Shown: one piece after another, positions 46,346 to 51,876 of the stretch | Layout of the letters: the number at the start of each line of letters is the position of its first letter | Position numbering within the stretch: the stretch's first letter is position 1 | Assembly (NCBI GenBank): GCA_020200285.1 | Contig: JAIVIY010000083.1 | Span: forward strand, 1-51,876 | Length of the DNA stretch: 51,876 nt | Reading direction: 5' to 3' | From: Novosphingobium sp. | GTDB lineage: Bacteria; Pseudomonadota; Alphaproteobacteria; Sphingomonadales; Sphingomonadaceae | Notes under the pieces: model-generated | The model's input: the letters and a program-made list of their open reading frames with translations, nothing else | Database searches by the model: none | What the model was told of the DNA's origin: nothing | Program-made: the position numbers and the translations under genes

Positions 46346-47326
46346 CTAGGGTCGCGCGGGCTGAACCGGCGATGAAGCCGCGACCGCGCGCTCGGTGCCG
46401 GGCGCCAGCACGCGCTTGAGGAACCCGAACACCGCGTCGCCGACGCGGCGGTCGCGGTCGAACGGACGGGCCAGGGTGATGACCAGGCCGTTGTGCCCCA
46501 TCCCCTCGATCAGCGTCGCCTGCGTCGGCGCGCCGCGCTCGGTCATCGTGCGCGCGAGGATCCTCGCGTTGCGAGGGCGAACCGAGTCGTCCTCGGTGCC
46601 GTGGACCAGCAACAGCGGCGGGGCGTCGGCGCGGGCGTAAGTCACCGGCTGGGTTTCTTCGGGGCGCGGCCAATGGCCCATCGCGTTGCGCGACGAGGTC
46701 TTCTCAAACGGATAGAAGTCGGACGGGCCGGCGAGGACGATCGTGCCCTTGATCGCGGCCTCGGCAACCCCCGCCCCGGCCAGCCAGCGCCGGTCGAGCG
46801 TCAGCATGGTGACGTTGTAGGCCCCCGCCGAGTGGCCCATCAGCGCGATGCGCTCGGGGTCGACGCCGTGCTCGGCGGCGACCGCGCGCACCGCGGCGAG
46901 GCCGGCGGCGCTGTCGAGCAGCATGTTCGGGAAGCGCCCGGCGGGGACCAGCCGATAGCCGATCAGCGCGGTCGCATACCCGCGATCGGAAAGCGTGCGG
47001 GCGATGAAGCGGTAGTCCTGCGGGTCGCCGCTGCGCCAGCCGCCGCCGTGGTAGAACGCGATCAACGGGACGCCGCGCGCGGGCTTGCGGCCTTCGGGCA
47101 CGAACAGCTCGAACTTCTGGGCAGGGTGATCGCCGTAACGACCGGTCACGGCCAGCTTCGCCGTCCGCTCCCGGGCGAAGAGCGAATCGACCCTGTCGAG
47201 CGAAGCGACCGAGTTGTTGGACATCGCCCACCACACGAACCCGCCGAACCCGAGCCCGAGCAGCAGCACGGCGGCCGCCGTCCGGCCGCGCCACCCCATC
47301 CGCCTGCGCCCTCGCGTCCGCTCCAT
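46346..47326 (-). CDS. Alpha/beta hydrolase (BD-FAE/esterase-like), membrane anchored
   Basis: VPLIAFYHGGGWRSGDPQDYRFIARTLSDRGYATALIGYRL...ALMGHSAGAYNVTML...LLLVHGTEDDSVRPRN...GMGHNGLV. Confidence 0.92.
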   Translation of the reverse strand: MERTRGRRRMGWRGRTAAAVLLLGLGFGGFVWWAMSNNSVASLDRVDSLFARERTAKLAVTGRYGDHPAQKFELFVPEGRKPARGVPLIAFYHGGGWRSGDPQDYRFIARTLSDRGYATALIGYRLVPAGRFPNMLLDSAAGLAAVRAVAAEHGVDPERIALMGHSAGAYNVTMLTLDRRWLAGAGVAEAAIKGTIVLAGPSDFYPFEKTSSRNAMGHWPRPEETQPVTYARADAPPLLLVHGTEDDSVRPRNARILARTMTERGAPTQATLIEGMGHNGLVITLARPFDRDRRVGDAVFGFLKRVLAPGTERAVAASSPVQPARP

Positions 47327-47367
47327 CGCCGCGCCATAGCGCGTCGCGGGAGCGGCGGGAACGGGTT

Positions 47368-48876
47368 TCAGGCGAGCAGCTTCTTGGCGGCCTTCTCGAG
47401 CAACGCGAGATCGTCGGGGACCGCGCCGATCACCACCACCTGGCCGTCGGCGAGGCGGCGGGCGACGAGCAGCCCGAACTCCTGGCCTTCGCCGGCGAGG
47501 TCGGCGAGCGCGACCGGCTCGAGCTTGCGCAATTTGCGGGCGAGACCCTTGCGCGGCGCATCGCGCGGCGCGATCGCCTTGCCGCTGGCCTGCTTGCGCC
47601 AGCGGCGCTCTTCGGCGACCACGCCCTTGAGCCCGCCCGGCGCGGCGCCGAGATAGTCGCAAAGCGCGCCGCGCCCGAGGCGCACGCGGTGCGCCTGCTC
47701 GAGCGCCGCGGCGTATTCGGTCAGCCGGGTCTTGTCGTAATCGGCGCCGAACACCAGCTTGACCACCGGGGTCATCGGCGCGCGCTCCTGGACGCTGAGC
47801 CCCGCATCGGCGACCAGCTCGGTGAAGCTCTCGGGCTCGGCCTGGGCGGCGAGGCTGAAATCGTAGGCGCGGCCGATCGCGGCGTAGAGCGCGCCGCGGG
47901 TGCGGTCCTCGCTCGAGCAGGCGGCCAGCGCCAGCTCGCGCGCCGAAGCGAGCCAGTCGGCCAGTTTCATCGCCTCGGGAACGACTTCGTCGACGGCGGC
48001 GAGCTCGAGGATGTCGCCCGCCTCGTCCGGCGTCGCGCCGACGTCGGCACCGAAATCGGGCTCGGGAAACTCGATCGGGGCGCGCGCGTCGCGCACGATC
48101 AGCGACGCCAGGTCGAGGACTTCCTCGTCCTCCTCGTCCGCTTCCGCGTCGTCCCGGGCGCTCGGCTCGGCGACGAGCTCGGGCTCGATCTCGGGGGCGC
48201 CGTCTTCGCCGACCGGGGCGTCGGCCCACATCGTCATCTCGTCGTCGCGGTGCGGCGCGGGCTCGCCGATCGTCTCGTCGAGCGACTGGTCGATCTCGAG
48301 CATCAGCTCGTCGGTGGTGCGCTGGTCGGCGAGCTCCTTCCAGTTGATCACCCCGTAGATGAAGTCGATGGTGTCGTCGTCGCTCGAGAACGGCAGGAGG
48401 ATGCCGCGGTAGGCGATCGTCGAGCCGCGCTGGTTGACGAACTCGGCCTCGAACCCGATCGGCGCCTGGTTGGCGAGGATCTGCATGTAGTGGTCGGTGA
48501 TCCGGCTGAGCAGCGAGCGGCTGGGGACGTCGGCCAGCGTATGGATCTCGCCGTCGGTGCCGCATTCGCGGGCGAGCTTGTCGCCGAGGAAGTGGACCGC
48601 CGGGTCCTCGATCCCCGAAGTGAAGTCGAGCAGCACCGAGTAGGGCCCGAAATCGGGCAGCGCCTCGGGATCGAGGTCTTCGATCGAGGGGAAGTGGCGA
48701 TCCTGGAGCAGGCCCGCCCAGAAGTTGTAGGCGCGCACCTGCATCCGGCGCTCGTCCTGCCCGACCGGCGAGGGCGCCTCGACCGCGCCGCCGTCGATCG
48801 TCGGATCGACCAGGCTTTCCGCCTCGGTCGGTTCGTGGTGGTCGTCGTTACCCGGCCATCCGCGATAGGTATCCAT
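47368..48876 (-). CDS. PAS-like domain protein with acidic linker and unknown C-terminal domain
   Basis: 502 aa; YNFWAGLLQDRHFPSIEDLDPEALPDFGPYSVLLDFTSGIEDPAVHFLGDKLARECG...FEAEFVNQRGSTIAYRGILLPFSSDDDTIDFIYGVI; acidic AEADEEDEEVLDL. Confidence 0.75.
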   Translation of the reverse strand: MDTYRGWPGNDDHHEPTEAESLVDPTIDGGAVEAPSPVGQDERRMQVRAYNFWAGLLQDRHFPSIEDLDPEALPDFGPYSVLLDFTSGIEDPAVHFLGDKLARECGTDGEIHTLADVPSRSLLSRITDHYMQILANQAPIGFEAEFVNQRGSTIAYRGILLPFSSDDDTIDFIYGVINWKELADQRTTDELMLEIDQSLDETIGEPAPHRDDEMTMWADAPVGEDGAPEIEPELVAEPSARDDAEADEEDEEVLDLASLIVRDARAPIEFPEPDFGADVGATPDEAGDILELAAVDEVVPEAMKLADWLASARELALAACSSEDRTRGALYAAIGRAYDFSLAAQAEPESFTELVADAGLSVQERAPMTPVVKLVFGADYDKTRLTEYAAALEQAHRVRLGRGALCDYLGAAPGGLKGVVAEERRWRKQASGKAIAPRDAPRKGLARKLRKLEPVALADLAGEGQEFGLLVARRLADGQVVVIGAVPDDLALLEKAAKKLLA

Positions 48877-48980
48877 GCGTAGTGCCCCTGCTGTCCCCTT
48901 GGCGAGGCGGTTTTGGCGCAACATGGTGAAGGAAGGGTTAAGTCGCGCCGGAACCCGACGGCGGCCCCGCGGGCGAGTGG

Positions 48981-49730
48981 TTAAGCGCGGGTAGCGGTGA
49001 TCGCGGCCGGGACCGGGTCCGGCGTCCAGGCGATCCCGCGGTCGGTGCCGCACCAACGGTCCCAGTGGCGGAAGTAGAGCCCGTAGTTGCAGCGGTAGTC
49101 GTGGTGATGGCGCTGGTGGTGGCTGGCGGTGATCAGCCAGCCGCCCAGCCGCGAGCCGACCAGCGCGCGCGGGAACAGCTCCCAGCCCATGTGGTTGGTC
49201 ACCCCCATCACCGTCATCGTCAGCAGCACGAGGCCGAGCGCGGCGGGGTGGATCGGCACGACGAAGACCAGCGCCGGGATCACGACCGCGCCGGTCAGCG
49301 CCTCGAGCGGGTGGAAGCTCATCGCCGCCCACGCGGTCGGCGGGCGGCTGGCGTGGTGGACCGCGTGAACCGCGCGGAACGGATTCGGCCGGTGCATCCA
49401 ACGGTGGGTCCAGTAAAACCAGGCGTCGTGGAGCAGGAGGTAGGCGAGGAACGAGCCCGGCAGCCACCACAGCGGGTAGGCCGAGGCCTCGGAGTAGATC
49501 AGCGTCCAGCCGCGCTCCCGCCAGCCCCACGCGACGACGCCCGCGGGCACGCCGTAGACCGCCGCCGAAGCGAGGCTCCAGCCGATCTCACGGCGAATCT
49601 GCGGGGCGAGGCCGGCATAGAAGCCGGGGCGGACGCGCGCGGTAAGCCAGGCGAACAGCCCACTCGACGCCAGATAGCGCAAGGCGACGATCGCGGTCAT
49701 CGCCAACGCGGCGAGCAGCGCCCCGGTCAT
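48981..49730 (-). CDS. Sterol desaturase / fatty acid hydroxylase superfamily protein
   Basis: Histidine boxes HDAWFYWTHRWMH, HAVHHASRPP, HHQRHHHDYRCNYG. Confidence 0.92.
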   Translation of the reverse strand: MTGALLAALAMTAIVALRYLASSGLFAWLTARVRPGFYAGLAPQIRREIGWSLASAAVYGVPAGVVAWGWRERGWTLIYSEASAYPLWWLPGSFLAYLLLHDAWFYWTHRWMHRPNPFRAVHAVHHASRPPTAWAAMSFHPLEALTGAVVIPALVFVVPIHPAALGLVLLTMTVMGVTNHMGWELFPRALVGSRLGGWLITASHHQRHHHDYRCNYGLYFRHWDRWCGTDRGIAWTPDPVPAAITATRA

Positions 49731-49906
49731 CGGACAGAAACGCGCGCCGCCCGCGTGGACCACTTGGACCACACCCTAAAGGATTTAAACGATCGGTTCG
49801 CCCGGGCCCGCGCAACGCGAAGGATCGAAGCAAAGGTCGAGGGGGCGGGCATGGCGAATCGTATGCCAAGCCCATCCCCTGTAGGACAGCGAAAACGCGC
49901 GCGCTA

Positions 49907-51241
49907 TCAGCCCGCGCGGCGGACCTTGACCCCGGCGGGGCGCTTCGGTCCGCGCGGGCGGAAGCGGCGCTGCTGGCCGGCGACCTCGCCGCGCGCCTCG
50001 CCGTGGCGGGCGCCGTGACCGTGGCCATGACCATGGCCGTGGCGCACCGGTTCTTCGCGGCGCTGCGCCGGCTTGGGTAGGGCCGCGGCGGCCTCGCGGA
50101 AGCCTTCGGGCAGCGCCATCGGCATCAGCTTGACGCCGGTGAGCTTCTCGATGTCGCGCAGATAAGCCTTCTCGTCGGGGGCGACGAAGCTCATCGCGAT
50201 CCCGTCCGCGCCGGCGCGCGCGGTGCGGCCGATGCGGTGGACGTATTGCTCGGCGACGTTGGGCAGCTCGAAGTTGATCACGTGGCTGACGCCCGAGACG
50301 TCGATCCCGCGCGCGGCGATGTCGGTCGCGACCAGCACCGGGCACGCGCCCTGGCGGAACGCTTCCAGGGCGGCGGTGCGCTGCGGCTGGCTCTTGTTGC
50401 CGTGGATCGCCGCGGCGCGCACCCCGGCGCCCGCCAGGTGGCGGACGACGCGGTCGGCGCCGTGCTTGGTCCGGGTGAAGACCAGCGCGCGCTCGAGGCT
50501 GCGGTCCTCGCGCAGCGCCTTGAGGCGCAGCGTCAGCAGCGCCTGCTTTTCCGCCGCGTTGACGAACGTCGCAAACTGCTCGACCCGCTCGACCGTGGTC
50601 GCCTGCGGGGTCACCTCGACCCGCACCGGATTGTGGATGAACTGGCGGCCGAGCTCGGCGATCGCCTTGGGCATCGTCGCCGAGAAGAACAGGCTCTGGC
50701 GCTTCTCGGGGAGCAGCGCGGCGACGCGCTTGAGCGCGTGGATGAAGCCGAGGTCCATCATCTGGTCGGCCTCGTCGAGCACGAAGATCTCGACCCGGCC
50801 GAGCGTCAGCGCGCGCTGGTCGATCAGGTCGAGCAGCCGGCCGGGCGTGGCGACGAGCACGTCGACGCCCTGAACCAGCCGCCGCGCCTGCTTGCCGACG
50901 GGCACCCCGCCGAACACACAATCGACCGTGAGGTGGAGGTTCTTGGCGTAGCCGCGGATGTTCTCGGCGATCTGCGCGGCGAGCTCGCGCGTCGGCGACA
51001 GCACCAGCATCCGGCACGAGGCCGGCTTGCGGTGGTTGTGCGCGGCAGCCAGTCGGTGCAGCGAGGGCAGCGCGAACGCCGCGGTCTTGCCGGTGCCGGT
51101 CTGGGCGATGCCCAGGAGGTCGCGGCCGTCGAGCAGCGCCGGGATCGCCTGGCGCTGGATCGGGGTGGGGGTGTCGTAACCCTTCGCGGCGAGCGCGCGA
51201 AGGATGGGCTCGGCGAGGCCGAGAGCGGTAAAGTAAGACAT
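49907..51241 (-). CDS. DEAD/DEAH-box RNA helicase (RhlE-like)
   Basis: GYDTPTPIQRQAIPALLDGRDLLGIAQTGTGKTAAF, PTRELAAQI, FVLDEADQMMDLGF, FFSATMP, VATDIAARGIDV, HRIGRTARAGADG; basic tail with HGHGHGHG. Confidence 0.96.
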   Translation of the reverse strand: MSYFTALGLAEPILRALAAKGYDTPTPIQRQAIPALLDGRDLLGIAQTGTGKTAAFALPSLHRLAAAHNHRKPASCRMLVLSPTRELAAQIAENIRGYAKNLHLTVDCVFGGVPVGKQARRLVQGVDVLVATPGRLLDLIDQRALTLGRVEIFVLDEADQMMDLGFIHALKRVAALLPEKRQSLFFSATMPKAIAELGRQFIHNPVRVEVTPQATTVERVEQFATFVNAAEKQALLTLRLKALREDRSLERALVFTRTKHGADRVVRHLAGAGVRAAAIHGNKSQPQRTAALEAFRQGACPVLVATDIAARGIDVSGVSHVINFELPNVAEQYVHRIGRTARAGADGIAMSFVAPDEKAYLRDIEKLTGVKLMPMALPEGFREAAAALPKPAQRREEPVRHGHGHGHGHGARHGEARGEVAGQQRRFRPRGPKRPAGVKVRRAG

Positions 51242-51456
51242 GTTGGAAAACTCATGATGAGTGCGGGCGCGCAAGCCTGGCGGAATACCGGGCGCGCGGA
51301 CGCATGGGTTCGAACGATGCGACCCTGCGTGATGAAGGAAGCTTCTGCGGTTGCGGCCGTAGGCCCGGAGCGGGTCCGGCGGATGTCTCTCCGCGGTCCT
51401 CACGCTGCCCCGAATTGCGCGGCGGCTGGTTGCCGCAACGCCGATCGCTGAGCGCG

Positions 51457-51484
51457 CATATAGGAACATTGCTTAAGAAGGCAA
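51457..51484 (-). promoter_or_regulatory. Candidate sigma-70-type promoter for the DEAD-box helicase (about 200-nt leader)
   Basis: Minus strand TTGCCT-N16-TATATG in a locally AT-rich island. Confidence 0.35.
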
Positions 51485-51635
51485 GAAAGTTCCGTTCAGA
51501 ATTTCGCATTGCAATCCGCTCGTGTCGAGCCGCCCGCGCAGCGGGCGACCGTCGAGACACGGCGTCCAGCGCGCCGTTAGGAACGGGTCTCGACTACCCT
51601 CGACATGAGCGGGTTTTGGATAGAGGAAGGGGGAC

Positions 51636-51876
51636 ATGAAAACATCGCTCCTATCCGCTCTCGCCCTGCTTCTCGCCACGCCTGCGCTCGCCGCGCCGCC
51701 GACAGCCGGCGAGCGGACGATGATCGCCGCAGTCGACGCCGAACAGGGGCGGACGCTCGCGCTGCTCGAGCGGACCGTGAACCAGAACAGCGGCACCCGT
51801 AACCTCGCCGGAGTCAAGGCGGTGGCGGACATGCTCGCGCCCGAGTTCGAGGCGCTGGGCTTCACGGTACGCTGGG
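51636..51876 (+). CDS. M20-family (glutamate carboxypeptidase-like) peptidase, N-terminal part
   Basis: Signal peptide MKTSLLSALALLLATPALA; ALLERTVNQNSGTRNLAGVKAVADMLAPEFEALGFTVRW; runs off the window. Confidence 0.8.
   Translation, partial: MKTSLLSALALLLATPALAAPPTAGERTMIAAVDAEQGRTLALLERTVNQNSGTRNLAGVKAVADMLAPEFEALGFTVRW

Noticed and set aside
46346-48565. 739-aa minus ORF as a multidomain hydrolase
   Set aside because: The N-terminal part is an out-of-frame reading of the PAS-like gene; the hydrolase starts at 47326.

Overview
High-GC window that looks like an alphaproteobacterial (probably Sphingomonadales) chromosome; the taxonomic call is inferred from gene content, not searched. The left end holds a rearranged prfC. 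Next come small metabolic genes, a glnK-amtB operon behind a textbook sigma-54/NtrC promoter, and a TonB-dependent receptor. About 7.4-27 kb is a polysaccharide biosynthesis/export island: GtrA/GtrB-like pair, Wza/Wzc, Wzy-like polymerase, many glycosyltransferases, acetyltransferases, an MsbA/PglK-like ABC transporter and GT2 remnants. The rest is mostly housekeeping: purD, xseA, M23 peptidase, second TonB receptor, sulfotransferase-like and AspH-like genes, rpmB, tadA, RNase T2, nadC, a LytTR/LytS two-component pair, an M48-DsbA-M48 envelope cluster, a PAS protein, a sterol desaturase-like protein, a DEAD-box helicase and an M20-like peptidase. No tRNA, rRNA, CRISPR array, transposase or prophage was recognised. 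The most interesting signals are the inverted prfC junction, three other apparently disrupted or internally shortened genes, the NtrC/sigma-54 promoter, the EPS island with no visible MOP-type Wzx but a PglK-like ABC transporter, and the purD/xseA divergent overlapping start codons. I found no clearly novel defence or mobile system. All product calls are from motif and sequence recognition only.
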